A stretch of 64,000 nt of DNA from Osmia lignaria lignaria (taxonomy: Eukaryota; Arthropoda; Insecta; Hymenoptera; Megachilidae). The stretch is taken from assembly GCF_051020975.1 (NCBI RefSeq), contig NC_135045.1, forward strand, positions 5,582,501 to 5,646,500, written 5' to 3'. The position numbers and the translations under genes are program-made. The notes below the pieces were generated by a model. The model was not told where the DNA came from. It did no database searches and saw only the letters and a program-made list of their open reading frames with translations. Within the stretch, counting starts at the first letter, position 1, and each line of letters opens with the position of its first letter. Of this stretch, positions 37,241-50,209 are shown in pieces.

Positions 37241-40200
37241 GTATACCGTTATTAAAATTTTAATTGCAATTCAATTTTCATTTTAAAATTGAAGAATTTT
37301 GTTTAATGTTACGTTTTTAGTAACCATTTTGTATTTAGAATACGGTACTTGTTTAGGAATGAAATATTAGTAATAACCGAGTTCAATATTCTTGAGCAAA
37401 TTGTAGGCTGTTACGATACGAATTGTCCAGTTCAGAAAGATAGCAACAGAAGAACAGTTCCGTTATTTTCAGTGGCTGTATAGTACAAATAGCAAACAAC
37501 ATGTAATTATCGTAGAAACGCAAGAGAAGGTTACTTCTCTACTGCTCCTAATTGCGATTGCAATAGAATTTTGTTTCCAGTACTCAGGGGATAGGTACAT
37601 ATTTAGATCGAACATTAGCGGACAAATTAGCTGATCTTTATCTTTCCTGGAACGGTGCAATGTTCATTGAAGAGATAAAGCAAATAAGAAAAAAATCAAA
37701 CTACTGTAATTCCACTTTTTAATCCTCTTTTGATATATTATTGTTCTAATTCATTTTATAATATTTTAATAATACCTGCACTTTCTGGACATTTCCGGTA
37801 TTTTTTAAACAACATCCCTTATTTAATTTTGAAACCATCTTCGGCCATAAAATCACGATGATATTAATTAGAATAATTTACATATTATCTTTTTCAGAAA
37901 TATCTTATTAAACAACATTATCATTGAATATTTTAAAATAAAGCATCTGTAACTTCTTTCATGCAATTAATTTATTTTGGTAAGCACAGATACGTATACG
38001 AAGGAACATAAATGTACCAGTTGTTTTACACCGAAACAAAGTGGGAAGCAAGGTGGAAAATTAATGTAACGTAACGTTCCAAGTAAAGAGTTATAAAGAT
38101 GATGTAAGACTGCGAAAACATTAAATGCATAAAGGTAGCGCTTTACTGTCTCGTTTACTGAAATAACATTTTTTACGACTTTCCTTGGACGAGTTAAGCT
38201 CGGATCCAGGATGTGCACACAAGGCGGTACAAACTGCGTGGAATATTGGTTCGTAAGCTGTACCAGAATTACCGTCTTACTTACCTGTCAGGGATATAGT
38301 ATGCGCGTTCTTATCAAATCTTAATTATATCCGTTATTTACGCGGTTAATGAATCCATATGTCTTATAATCAAGAAATTATGTTTCAATCAATTACGTTC
38401 TAATATTTTCTAATAACAATAAAATCATTTACATTTGCTATGGTATTAAATAATATTATTCTTATAAAATTAAATAATTTAGGATGTAAATATTTCTAAA
38501 ATACCTATAGTTTTATATCTTTAATATTACAAAAATTTACTTTATTTTTAGTGAAGTGTTAACATTTTTCAATACTGACAAAATTATTTCTATTTGTTAA
38601 TATTTAGCATAGGTATATATCACACGTTTTCAAATTTGAATTCATATTTATATTATTATCCATAATTCTTAGAAGCCTACCTTACCTACATATCGATGAA
38701 ACAGATGTACCAAGTGTTTCACAAATGTTTCTCATTATACGTACTGCATCTAAATTGAAACTCATAAAAAAATGATTACATAAATGAGTTTAATTTTCTT
38801 CTACTTTATATTTGCTTTTAAACTCCACGTGCAGGGCTAATAATGTATTGTGTGTACGTTCCTTAAGAAAATGTGAGGAAAATTTTCAAGCGAAGTTACT
38901 TAAATAGAAAAATTCTAAACAATATTTCTACACTTCTCTATAAATTATGTACATTAAATAGAATGGTAAAATTACATTTATTTTTATGGGGGATAATTTG
39001 ATAAATAATATTTTAAATATTTAGAAATATAAGATACTAAATTTCAAAAAATTTTTACGTAGAAATTAAAGTGTTAAAAGCACTCGGAATTAGTTAATTT
39101 TTTAATTATTCCTCAAACGGTAATCCGAGATAAATATATTTAAAATTAAACTAAAAATGAATTTTAAATTAGATGAAATAGCGAGTAAAATTGTTTTCAT
39201 TTTCATCCTTGGTCTTATTAATCGACAAACGAATCCACGTTCGATATGTAATTAGTTCTGCTACATTCTCAGTTTCTTTATGATTTCGTTATCGATTCGT
39301 ATAATGCAAGCATGCATTCAGATCACGGATCAGTACATCAACTCTGTTTGATCTTCATCCTTTTGTGCATAACTGGAACGAGAAGAGGTAAAGGAACCTT
39401 TGACTCAGTGCTTGTTGAAGAGGTAAAGGATGAGTGGTGAAGAGGATTACCAGCGCCACACTTGTATGACATTTCGTACTGACATTTCGGGAGATTCCCC
39501 TGAGATTGTACCTAATGCTCTCCCATCCGTAGATTACTTTGAAGACCATAATTAACTTAACATCCTCGTCATTATGACAGGTTACTGTACCTTGCATATT
39601 ATTCGATTCTGCTAATTGCCCAGTAAACAGTTAATTTAATATATTCATTTAATATATCTCTAAATCTGAATTTCTTTGATCGTTCTATTTAAACAATTAC
39701 AGTTAACAATTTTCAGACTCACCATTAACTATTGAATGATAGAGAGTATCGAGAACTTAGCTGTTCGGAGAATACTTTCAGTGAATTTTTTTTTAGTGAA
39801 ATTTAATTTCGATGGATTGTTTTTCGTCGAATTGTTTCGAGGAATTATGATTCGGTGAACTTTTCGTATATCGTACATTTTATTTCAATATTTGCACTTA
39901 GAACCATTTAACAAGTAGTAATTGACTTAGAATATTTATTTCTAATCTATTTCATTTTATTTATTCTAAGACAATTTCGTCGATCTTTCAAAAAACCAAA
40001 GAATTATTAAAAATAAATTATATTATTTAAAAGACTATAAAACATACTATTCAAGTTACAAGGAAGAGCTATGAAAAATGATACAGGATTGCTAAAGGCC
40101 TTGAAGGAAAAATGATACAAATTTGTAGAACGTTTTCTTAAAAGGGAAGTGGATATTTTGATTCTGAAGTTAACCTATGACCCATGTTTAACATGTTAAG

Positions 40201-41960
40201 CTAGTCAACTGAAACGATACCGACCTGAGAAGTTAGTTCTACTCAGGATTAGGTTCGAGGTCTCGGAATGTGTTTATGCGAGTGAACAGTTAGTTTTGTG
40301 TTAACTTTACTTAACTCATTACCAACTAGGCAAGCTACGCCGATCCCAGCGTTAAATTCCGTTCATTTTTTTTTTGTTTTTTTTTCAAACCATATTCAAC
40401 ACTTAACACTCTGTGAATACTTTTCCACAACGAGTATAGGTTTTTAATTACATTCTTCTTTAACGACTTTTATGTTATAGTTTTACGTAACAAGATTGAA
40501 TTTATTTCAAAAAAATCAAACAGCTTGGAGACAAGAAATTCGTAGCAGTTTGAATTATACGTGCATTAAAGTAACATACATTTTAGTAAAATGGTTTCAA
40601 AGTTTCAAGGCAGTTTCGAAGTCGAGGAAATATCAATTCATAAATAACGAAATGGATAATAGTACATTTTCTGAAACATGACATCGACATTTCTGATAAA
40701 GAGCCAGGAAAGTGGTTCACTTCGTGTTTTACTGGTGCTTTTATTCTGCAATATTTTAGGTACACAGGGACGAAGTAAGTACACATTATATGTATAAAAC
40801 TGTAACAGCTTCCGATATCATATGAAAGATATACTTAAAAAGAAAAAACAAAACCCAAAAATATATTACATCGTTGCTCATATGTTAAAGAAAATTCAGT
40901 CTTTTAACTCCCAAAAAATTGTTTCATAAAATTTATTTCATATTCTAAATATTTTCAAATGTAATTCTTAGTTGCTAAATTAATTCTTTCATAAAAATGA
41001 ATAGTAACTAACTTTAATTAATTTAGATACTGAAAATAATATGTCCCGACTTTAACAAAATCATCTTTTTTTTCTTCTCAGTGTTATCATACTTCTTCGA
41101 CTTCTTCATTCTATCCTTAGTCTCGCCCTAATGGAATTACTACATTCAAGTTAATTCGATTAAAGAGAATTCTAAGGTAACTTTATATCCGCGTAAATGA
41201 ATTCGCAACTAGATGAATTAAAAGCAGAAAATTTCAGTTTCCAGGGTCCATGAGAAAAAATTCAATCATTCTTTTTTTTTTTATTTTGCTCGCCTCGCGT
41301 TTGAAAATATAACACAGCAATTCAAGGCATTTACCTGTTGTTAATGAAGTTACAGGAAAGTTTCAAAGTGGCTTGATACAGTTATCGAACAACTTAAGAG
41401 CGGTTCCAGTAAACGTGTATCGACCCTGAAAACTTGCGAGCAAAATGGTTTGGGGGTGACGTGACGGTGGTTAGGGTTTTGTGAACTTTATTCCAATGCA
41501 GACGGAATGAAGTGAAACGTCTACCAGTTTGATGAAAGCTTCGATTCACAATTCGTTTCTGCCACTCAAACTGCTGTTTCAATGTTTAAGACATTTCAAC
41601 CGTTAACCGTCGAACCAATTTTCTTGCGTGCCTTAACTCATTTTATACCATGAATCCCGTTCCAATTAACAGACTTTGAAAAGAAAAACAAATGTACTTA
41701 TAAACTCTATAATTGGCCTTTCAAAAGAAATATATATTTCTTTTTGTAGATTATAATTATGATTAAGGGAAGCAATCAAATTAAAATTTAATACTAAATG
41801 AATTTAGATTAATTTGTTGGTACTAAACGAAAAATATACATATTTAATTTAATGATATTACTGTAGTTGTTTAATGTTGGTGGAAGGTTTCATACAATGG
41901 ATTTACAAAACAAACATTATAAGCAAATTACATAAATTTGTTTATTCAAGTACTTTAATG

Positions 41961-42149
41961 TAATCCTCGGACAGCGGACCATAGAGAGAGCCACAATTTT
42001 AATGTAAGTTTGTATTCCATATTACCTTTATTTTTTAAATTTTATACTGTTCTTTTAAATATTATACATTTAACTTTAAATTAATGTTTTTGTATATATT
42101 TTGCAAATTTTGATCACGATTGACCCTGGCTCCACTGTTCAAGGGTTAA
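41961..42149 (+). mobile_element. TTAA-flanked piggyBac-type MITE, copy 4
   Basis: A 189 bp copy in the same orientation as 32716. It starts TAATCCTCGGACAGCGGACC and ends CACTGTTCAAGGG followed by TTAA at 42146-42149. Interior blocks such as ATTATACATTTAACTTTA are shared nearly base for base. A mariner-like end sequence begins two bases after it, at 42151. Confidence 0.78.
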
Positions 42150-42150
42150 G

Positions 42151-42189
42151 TATTATGTTGTTGCATATTAAATGTCGAATTTCAAGAAA
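42151..42189 (+). repeat. Mariner-like terminal sequence abutting a MITE
   Basis: TATTATGTTGTTGCATATTA then AATGTCGAATTTCAAG. It starts one base after the TTAA of the 41961 MITE, so one element inserted at or beside the other. Confidence 0.45.
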
Positions 42190-43999
42190 TATCCAATTTT
42201 TTCGATTTCGTCCAATTGTAATTTTTCAAAAAGACAAAAACTTATTTTATAATAGCTTCTCAAAAAATTCAAATTGTTTGATCCAACATACAAAAGAGTG
42301 TATGGACACTTTTCCAGCTCACAGTATTACCAATGTAAGGCTGGTCTTAATATATACTTGATGTATTTTATTTTCTTATATGTAAACTCTGAGTTTCGTT
42401 TGAGAGTTATACAACTTACTAATAGCATCCACTGTATACACAAACTACAGAGGGCTATTCGAAACGTACGACACCGCAGAGCTATAAAACTCGTATTTAC
42501 CTTTCAGAACTGTGGTTGTTGACAGCTGCGTGCATATACAGTCGCGAAAATATTAATCTTACGATCCTAGTCCAATTTCAGCCAAGAAGCAATCTAATCA
42601 CGAAAGTTGCGGAATTTAAAGCCCTGCTTCTTTTGTAAATAGAACTCGCTTTCATTTTCTGTTAATATTGGTTGACTCAGCATCCAAGTGACCTGTCAAG
42701 AAATTCAGTTGATGATAAAGATGGTCTTTGAAACAAAGAAATAAATGGACAAAAGTTATAGCTTTACCTTCTTTAGAAGATTAAATCTACAGGTATTTTT
42801 GCAAAATAGTTGTAATATATGAAACATTGAATTTTTAATCAAGGAATATAAATTTTTCAATATATATTAAAAAAATTAATTTCATAATATTACTGATAAA
42901 GTTACTTGATTTTGTACTTAGAGTTAAATAAAAATTTATTTCAATTTAATAGTTTTGAATAAGGAAATATTTACAAAGTTTTTCCAGTGGTTTTAGCAGA
43001 GATTGAACAATTTCACGCATGCTCATCGGTTTAAATTCACGCGTATCTGGTACGTCAAATCACATTTTAGATAATATCTAAGTTATGAACTAGTATACCG
43101 AAGTTTCAAATTTCTCTTAAAGCTGTTACGTGCGTCACAAAAGTTTCGAAACTTGGCGCTCGTCTATGGAGCAAACACGAATACAAATATGTTCATAAGT
43201 ATCGAAGCTCGATGCATAAACGTCACTAAATTACCGTAAATTATTGAATGATATCAATTTCCCCCTCGTACGTATGGAATTATCGAATGATATGAATCTC
43301 TTATTAAGCAATATTAAATTTTCTGTTCAAGTTCATTATATTTCAATATTACTCTCCAAATTCAGAAACTTTAAATATTTACATTGCAATTATATTTTAA
43401 ATTCTTCTGAATTAGAATATTATTCGCAGTATCAATTGACCCAAATCTTCCCAAGAAAGATATTTAAAGAAGTAATTGTATTACAAAATACATGCTTTAT
43501 TTTTCCAGCACTTCGCACAGAATACGTAAATTACGGTTTATTTTCATCAGAGTTATTAAGAGTTTTATTCCAGTACTATCTCAGTGAATAGCTGATATAT
43601 TGACATAACGTAATGACGGTGAAGAGCTTTGTACGCAACATTATTTAACTTTGTTCGACGTAACGTAAATAAATATACATATTCGTAAAATATGTTTGTT
43701 CATCGGATGTGCCGGATGAAGTGCTTTTTCTATATTTTTCCTCGATTTATATGGAATACATATTATGTTTTATAATTCAAAGTGAGTAGGATAAAGATAA
43801 ATATAATCAATATGATTACTTATAACTCCGTCAATTTTATACGTTTCTGATTTTTGTAAATAAGTAAACGATCAGATTCTACTTAAACTGAGTGTTTAAT
43901 GCAAGCGATAAGCGAAACTTCTGCATCGATAAGCCGTTAAGAATATTGCAGACAAAACTTTCTGGCACGGTTAGCGCATCAGAGAAAATTACGCTGCAT

Positions 44000-44560
44000 T
44001 AATTAGCAGATAGGCGCGTCGATTCAAATACGTCGGCGAGAACTCGGTGCGAAAGATCTCTGATTAACCGGTTGGAGCTTATGTTCGGTCTGATTTATCT
44101 GAAAGGTGACGTCGCGAGAACGCGAGTTGACGGAAAGTATACAGATCCGGGACAAGTGGAACTAGCGGTGGACTCTCGGATGCAGATATCAAGGCCGGTG
44201 TCTGTAAATCTGCCAGGTACCGGTGTGAAACGGTGGGCGGTTGGATTAGGAGGCAGACTGGTCGAGGACTGGTCGACCACCTAGTCGGAAACGCGGCATG
44301 AACTATTGCATTTGATATCCACACCGATGAATGGAAACGGTGAAGCCATATCCACGGTTAGCGCCATCCCTGGCCACGATGTACGCGAATGTACGTATAA
44401 TGCCCCGTCCGTGCTTCCGCCAAGTATGATAACCAAGTATTTACGGCTTCTCCTGTGAATTCCTGTAATTTACGGAGATACCTCTACGCAAACCGTGTGC
44501 TCCCTTGCGTCGACGTTGTTTTTAACGCTAGACCCTTCGTCCCTTAATACGTTAAATATC
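44000..44560. other. GC-richer island 3.0-3.6 kb before the Ig1 C-terminal exon
   Basis: A CpG-dense stretch with open frames on both strands (44072-44284 plus, 44079-44324 minus, 44095-44280 minus). The three frames mirror one another, which points to composition rather than coding. Its position in the large intron would suit an enhancer or internal promoter. Confidence 0.35.
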
Positions 44561-44920
44561 TTGATGGTCATCGGTAAACGACACAGTACCGGCTAGTCTT
44601 TCTTCTATTGAATTTATTTAATTATTAGCGCATACCATTTATCTGAATCACTTCTTTCTAGTATTTTAGAGTAGGTGTACCTATGCCTTGAGATAAGCGT
44701 GGAATTTATTACTAAAAGAAACACGAAACTGTGTCAGAGAAAATGGTCGATTCTGGAAATTAAAAGAACTATTATAAGTGAACTGGGGATTATTTAACTT
44801 TGCAATTTTTATTCATATTTTATTACTTATATACTCTTTTTGAAGGATATAATTTGATCCCACCTTTGCAGTGAATCTTACAGCAATTTCATCGATTTTT
44901 GTAAGTTAAAAATCACTTCT

Positions 44921-45066
44921 TTAATCCTTGAACTAAAATTAAATGTATAATTTTTTTAATGAAAGGGTTTCATATATTTGTAGAGTGTGAAATTTAAAAA
45001 ATGATAATAATATGAAATACGAAATTGAATTAAAATTGTGGTTCTCTTCATGGTCCGCCGTATTAA
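44921..45066 (-). mobile_element. TTAA-flanked piggyBac-type MITE, copy 5 (internally deleted)
   Basis: A 146 bp copy between TTAA at 44921-44924 and TTAA at 45063-45066, in reverse orientation. It begins TCCTTGAACTAAAATTAAAT, lacking the GGGTCAATCGTGACC block of the 59413 copy, and ends TCTTCATGGTCCGCCG. The deletion distinguishes it from other copies. Confidence 0.68.
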
Positions 45067-45199
45067 TTACTTCAGATGCTAGATAAGAATCTAAACTGTA
45101 TATGTTATTTGAAAATTTCACTAAATGAGTATTTTAAAAAATTATATACTGCTCTAAACATTAACAAGGAAAAGTTGTGCACACCTACCTTACATATTA

Positions 45200-45440
45200 T
45201 CCTCTTCAGGTTCAACTCTTGTCTTGCAGTAGGTCAGGACGTATCACCTTCCATATTTATCCACTGCTTGTTGCGACAAACATTACAGTGCAATATCCAT
45301 TTTTCACCCCCTGTAATAATTCTGCCAAGAAACGGCTGAAATTTCTACCGAGACAACATGAATGCGGCGATGGTTCCTTTGTATGTGATTCTTTTTTTTC
45401 TACTCAAATCATGTCACATCCATTTTTCTAATATTCTGTT
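45200..45440 (-). pseudogene. Mariner transposase relic, catalytic core fragment
   Basis: On the minus strand the clearest frame reads RIITGGEKWILHCNVCRNKQ then WINMEGDTS and a TGA. This is the mariner R-I-(V/I)-T-G-D-E-K-W-I-L-Y core with the catalytic Asp changed to Gly. Upstream on the same strand (higher coordinates), frame-shifted remnants of the preceding segment can be followed to about 45440. A piggyBac-type MITE ends about 130 bp away at 45066. It is an inactive fragment closely related to the one at 22350-22510. Confidence 0.78.
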
Positions 45441-46249
45441 CAACTCCGAAGTGAAATTTGCCAGAAAATTGTCCGTACATTCGATACGGATTTGATTTAG
45501 TTATAACCTTTCACTGTTCCTTACGTTTTGACCCAATATCACGAAGCAATCAATATTTGGACGATACTTTATAATCAAATTAATGCACTACAACTGGTTC
45601 AAAAGGTAGATATAGATGAAAGATCGAGAATTTCGAGTATGCGGTTTTATGCTTCAGTACTTAATATAACTAATTAACAAGTTATAGATTGTTGGACAAG
45701 TAGTTAATGTTTGTGGGAGGTTGTACCAAGTTCGAGATTGTTGTAAAACTAACTTTTCATTGCATAGGAGTCGAACATGGAAACTTCGTCTTGTCGCTGA
45801 AACATACGATGATGAATTTTGGAAATTTCATAGGCCCTTTAGAAGAGGAACAAGTATTTTCTAATTGCCTAAACAAATGAATTGAAATCAATTTGAGTTA
45901 TTTTTCCCAAAATGGCCATTTTTTGATTCCTTGATTTATGAATTATTATATGAAAATTACTGTATATTACTACGTGAGAAATAATTTTTATGAATCATCA
46001 ATCATTTTCTATAGAGCAAAGTGTTTGCAAGTAGTTGGCCCTCGTTGCATTCAAATCTGTGAAAGGAAAATCAACATTTCGATACGAAAGTCAGAATTCG
46101 TGGTTCCATAAATTACAATCCATAACATATCCATTGATAAATGTTTACCCAGTGAAATGGCAATTCCATTATCCTTAGCCTTTGAGAGTAGATGCACGCG
46201 GTACGAATGAAAATATTGCCGGGACCGGTAGCAGTAGCAAAGCGCGTGT

Positions 46250-46740
46250 GCATATAAGCGTGGAAAATACGTGATCACATGCTGGTAACCGCGGCACAAA
46301 GCAGAACGGAGAATGCAGATGCGTGCGAATGATTCAACGTTGGCAGACGGTACAACCTCAATGCGGTCCCCTGGGTGAATAGTTTTCGGTACTTTCAGAC
46401 TATTTCACAAAAACGGATCACATTTTCTTAACGGCCTGATCTACAGCAAACGAACGCAGGCCACGCTTTTGTGCCAAGGAACGTCGGCTTTTCGTGTTTC
46501 CATCGCCCTTAAACATCCTCCACAAATTTTTTATCTTTTTTCTCCCGCCGACTGGCACCAAACTACTGCCAGTTGGGTGAATGTTTACGCTGCTTGTTCT
46601 TCGTTCCCGTTCTCTTTTCCAGGGGTGAAACAGTTAAAGCAAGTTACCGGTGTAACGAAAGTTCTTTCGACAGGAGCACCGTTGGCTCGGTTGCTGGGAA
46701 AAATTCTTTATACCGTATGCAGGGGGTTTTGAAATAGATC
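46250..46740. other. GC-richer island about 0.9-1.3 kb before the Ig1 C-terminal exon
   Basis: Less AT-rich than the flanks. An 87-codon plus frame (46469-46732) has no recognisable domain and ends in a stop without a donor site. Treated as non-coding and possibly regulatory. Confidence 0.3.
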
Positions 46741-47593
46741 GGTACCGGGAGAATTGAGTATTGTTTATAATAAAAAGAACGAAGTAAATTTTTAGTCGGA
46801 CTTTGTTTTAAAATTTAATTTTTGGGGTATTCGGGTTGAATCTTGGGTGACTAAAGAAAAAAATTTTTAACCGTGGAAATATTGAAGTGAAATAGAATTT
46901 CGTAATGTTGAATAAAGTTTATTTTACTTTTCTAAAAAGGTACTACTTACAATGATAAAAGCAATTATTGACTTAAAAATGAATACTTTTTTCGTGTTTT
47001 TAAAAATTTTTTTTTATTTAACGTGTATTTTAAATAACGGTGATTTGTTCACCATCTTACGTTATTTTATTATTGTTTAAACTGTTATAGATTTCGAATT
47101 ATTGACAGCAAATGTTACGTAAGAACTTCGTCCTATCTACGATAGCTTTAATTTTAGATGAAAGTATGAGCGCTTTACGGTGTACCTTTTTCGTCATCGT
47201 GACTTGTTCAAATGCATCAAATATTTGCCATTTTCTTCAGTTCTTCAGTAAATGAAATTGTAATTCAATTACAGGAGATGCACTAATACAACGATGCTTT
47301 TATTTGCACAGCTTCATCCATACAGTTATTTTCTCGATCATCCATGATATTGTGATGAAGTTGATGCTACACGGGACAAATTTCATTTTTTCTAAAATAA
47401 TTACAATTATATAAATTATTAAGTTTTAAAAATCTCAGTTCAACAGATATTTGAATCATTTATTGTTAGTAACTGCTTTTCATAAATTTTTATAAGTACA
47501 TTTTTTTAAAAATTTAATATTGGAAAGAATGCACCTGATGTTCGTGCCGAGATGATCTGGTGTATCATAACAATAACTTTGAATTCTTTACAG

Positions 47594-47801
47594 GTTGCTT
47601 GGCTACGGGTGGATACTCAAACCATACTGACGATAGCCACTCACGTAATCACGAAGAACCATCGGATAGCTGTTTCTCATAGCGATCATCGTACATGGTT
47701 TCTCCACATACGAGAAGTAAGAGAATCTGACAGGGGATGGTACATGTGTCAGATTAATACGGATCCAATGAAAAGTCAAATCGGTTATCTGGAAGTTGTC
47801 G
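47594..47801 (+). CDS. DIP/lachesin-like Ig receptor, exon for C-terminal part of Ig domain 1
   Basis: Internal coding exon of 208 bp between an acceptor (ttctttacag, ending at 47593) and a GTAAGT donor at 47802. It encodes 69 residues plus the first base (G) of the next codon, and its start phase matches the end of the exon at 26014. It opens with VAWLRVDTQTILTIATHVIT (C and C' strands, with the core Trp). It continues through KNHRIAVSHSDHRTWFLHI (D and E strands) to RESDRGWYMCQINTDPMKSQ, which holds the D-x-G-x-Y-x-C F-strand signature, and ends GYLEVV. This pairs with the upstream exon's Cys to complete one Ig domain. The MCQINTDPMKSQ block is a hallmark of insect DIP/lachesin-like proteins. 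The trailing G fits the Val of the V-P-P-D-I linker that opens Ig2 in this family. The Ig2 exon lies beyond the window or was not recognised in the following 16.2 kb. Confidence 0.93.
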
Positions 47802-48005
47802 GTAAGTAAGCTTAACATCATTTTGGTTTCGTTGCTTTTCCAAGTAATCTGATAGAATTTTATAAATTTTTACCGAATGCTCTCCAGAAAATGTATTTTC
47901 AAGCGTAATTCGGCGAAATTTAGAGGTGGATTTTTTTCATTTATTTCATGAAATTTTTGAATTTTATTAGTTTTGACGAAATTTCCAGATGAATGAGTTT
48001 TATCT

Positions 48006-48055
48006 CAAGTTAAAACTAATGTTTACTCACTATTTACAAGTTAAAACTAATGTTT
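48006..48055 (+). repeat. 19 bp direct repeat with 31 bp period
   Basis: CAAGTTAAAACTAATGTTT occurs at 48006-48024 and again, identically, at 48037-48055, about 200 bp after the Ig1 exon donor. It may be a simple replication-slippage duplication. Confidence 0.85.
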
Positions 48056-50049
48056 TCGTATAGGAAATATCGTAGCCTCGAATCCAGTTAAGTTAACCGA
48101 GCATAGTCGCAAAGATCAAGCTTGAACAGTTTAAACGAACGTAAAGCCACGCGAAAGGCTTTTCGCGTCTACTTAATTTGCAAAGCATTAACCTTATTAT
48201 TATGGAGCAATATGGTCGGGTTTGCGAGAACGCCATATAGAGGGTTGCACGCGAGCAATCTTTACAGCCCTTCTCGGAAATGAAACCTCGTGTGTGCCTT
48301 TTCAACGAATGCACCCTTCTTCTCTTTCGTTCTTTCAATTCTTTTAGTCCTCGCGCTGATATTCTTTCTCGTCTACTTTATTTTCGGTGGACGAATACTT
48401 TAAATTGACTTCCATTTTGCGATCGATTCAATTCAAACCATTCAAAACAACACGATTCTATTTTCTGACACCATGTGGATTATTCATATAACATTTAAAA
48501 GAGCAGCTTCAAAGAATGTGCAGACTTTTTCATGACTTTTTTCTTTTCAAAGCAAACTTTGTTGTTTTTGAAAATGTTGATTGGATTTGTACTATTTTGG
48601 AATTCATAGCTTCAGGTATTTCGACAGCTGCAGGAAAGCTGGCTGTGGAAAACACAGAAGTTGAGTAAAAAATGCAAACACTTGTTGCAAATACACGCTT
48701 CTGTTATAAACACGTTGAATGCTAATAAAAACAACCGTATCTGTTATAACTAAAGCAACCGGAAATACTGATTTTAAATATTTTGTATCATTTTAAATGT
48801 TTTGCTGCATGCGGTATTGATCTTGAGAAAAACAACCCTAAATGTATAAAGATGAAATATTAGAGCCGAATGTTAATCCTTTCACTCTAACTTAATCATG
48901 TATTTCGCAAATATTTTTTTTTATTAATAAATATAAGATAAATAATCAAATCGATTTAGTGGCATTAAAATCAATCAATTGTGTTGATCAGAAGAGTTAT
49001 TGAAAGGGGAAAAAAGTATTTAAAAATTCCTATGTTTCCATTACTCTGTCCACCCTCTGTGTATGATGTATTGGCTATGGAAAATTGCACGAAGAATGTT
49101 TTATGAGTGAAACGCTTGTTTTATAGGCGAAGTCATAAAAGTGTTCTGCCCTGTGTTGATTACACATTTGTTGTTCATTCTATGGGCATGTTTTACAGCA
49201 ATCCATAATGCAAGGGATGCGATAATTATCGTAAAGGAGCTATATAAAATATATTTATAAATGAGATGATATGTTAAAATGTTTTCAACCTGAAGGTTTA
49301 TTTAAAAAATAAAAAAATGTATTTGGTATTCTTAAGAGGAACTAAATATCCTGTGATATAGCAAATAAAATATAATATTTCATTTATAAGAATAATAATT
49401 TTTAGAAGAAACATTTCCGTCTATAGTATGTAAGGTTGACGGAACACCCTGTATGTACATACACTTGAACTTTAAAGGTTATCATGATCATGCTCGATTT
49501 CGCGAAAAACATTCAAGTGCAATTCACTAGAGTCAATTTGCATAGGATGTTCTGAACAAACTGCTTTTCGTTTCATTAACAAACATTGATTCATCGTATT
49601 CGTTGGAGGGAAAATCACTCGGATTTCTCCACTTTGGTAGAACATTGATGGTGTTACTGGCTTTCGAAATGTTTGCCATCCAAATATTCTGAATGAAGTT
49701 TGTTTAATTCATCCGCATCCCTGTACTTCAATAATTTCTTATATTTATAGTACATTACATAATATTAGAGTTTGTTCTTACATTTTGGTTCCTGGTCCTA
49801 TGATATTAATATTAGTTGGTCGTGGTGTCTTATTTGAAAGTTAATTTCTTCTCATAGAAATTTGTTTATCTATTAACTCTTTTAATTTGTTATTGAGGCG
49901 TAATATACGAATTTTACTCTCTTCATTTTGCATTAAAAATATTTTTAAAATGTTCAATTATTTTCATGAAAATTTCAGTTTCAAATTAATGTAGCCCGAG
50001 TACTATTCTGCAGTACTTTTATGTCATAAAATCATATCAGACTGCCTGT

Positions 50050-50085
50050 ATTTCAAAATTGGCCATTATTTATGCAGCAACTTGA
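50050..50085 (-). repeat. Mariner-like terminal sequence, reverse orientation
   Basis: On the minus strand this reads AAGTTGCTGCATAAATAATG then GCCAATTTTGAAATACAG. It is the same GTTG(T/C)TGCAT...GGCCAATTT pattern seen at 13967, 21164 and 42151. Confidence 0.4.
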
Positions 50086-50209
50086 TACTCCCGTTGTCTA
50101 GGAATATAATAAATAATTATATTGAAGTATCCCTCAAATCTGCTTCATAGCAAAGAGGATGATAGCTTTCATAATATTTTTCTCAAGTACCTTCTCATTT
50201 CTTGTTTTA

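Larger units (their letters stand above)
26015..47593 (+). other. 21.6 kb intron splitting Ig domain 1 of the DIP-like gene
   Basis: GT-AG phase-0 intron inferred because the flanking exons join in frame into one Ig domain. Apart from the elements listed separately, it is AT-rich sequence with stops in all frames. It contains piggyBac-type MITEs (32716, 41961, 44921), three other TTAA elements (35156-36719), mariner relics (37007, 45200) and a GC-rich repeat (30690). It also holds a ~37 bp minisatellite (31225) and the GC-richer blocks at 28980-29650, 44000-44560 and 46250-46740. I see no further Ig exon in it. Confidence 0.85.

Noticed and set aside
41580..41660. Possible further TTAA MITE copy (GTTAACCGTCGAACC)
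   Set aside because: Only the first 15 bases resemble the family end; no interior or second end found.
43244..43591. 115-codon plus-strand frame
   Set aside because: Leu/Ile/Tyr/Ser composition typical of AT-rich random frames; no domain, no splice sites and no GC elevation.
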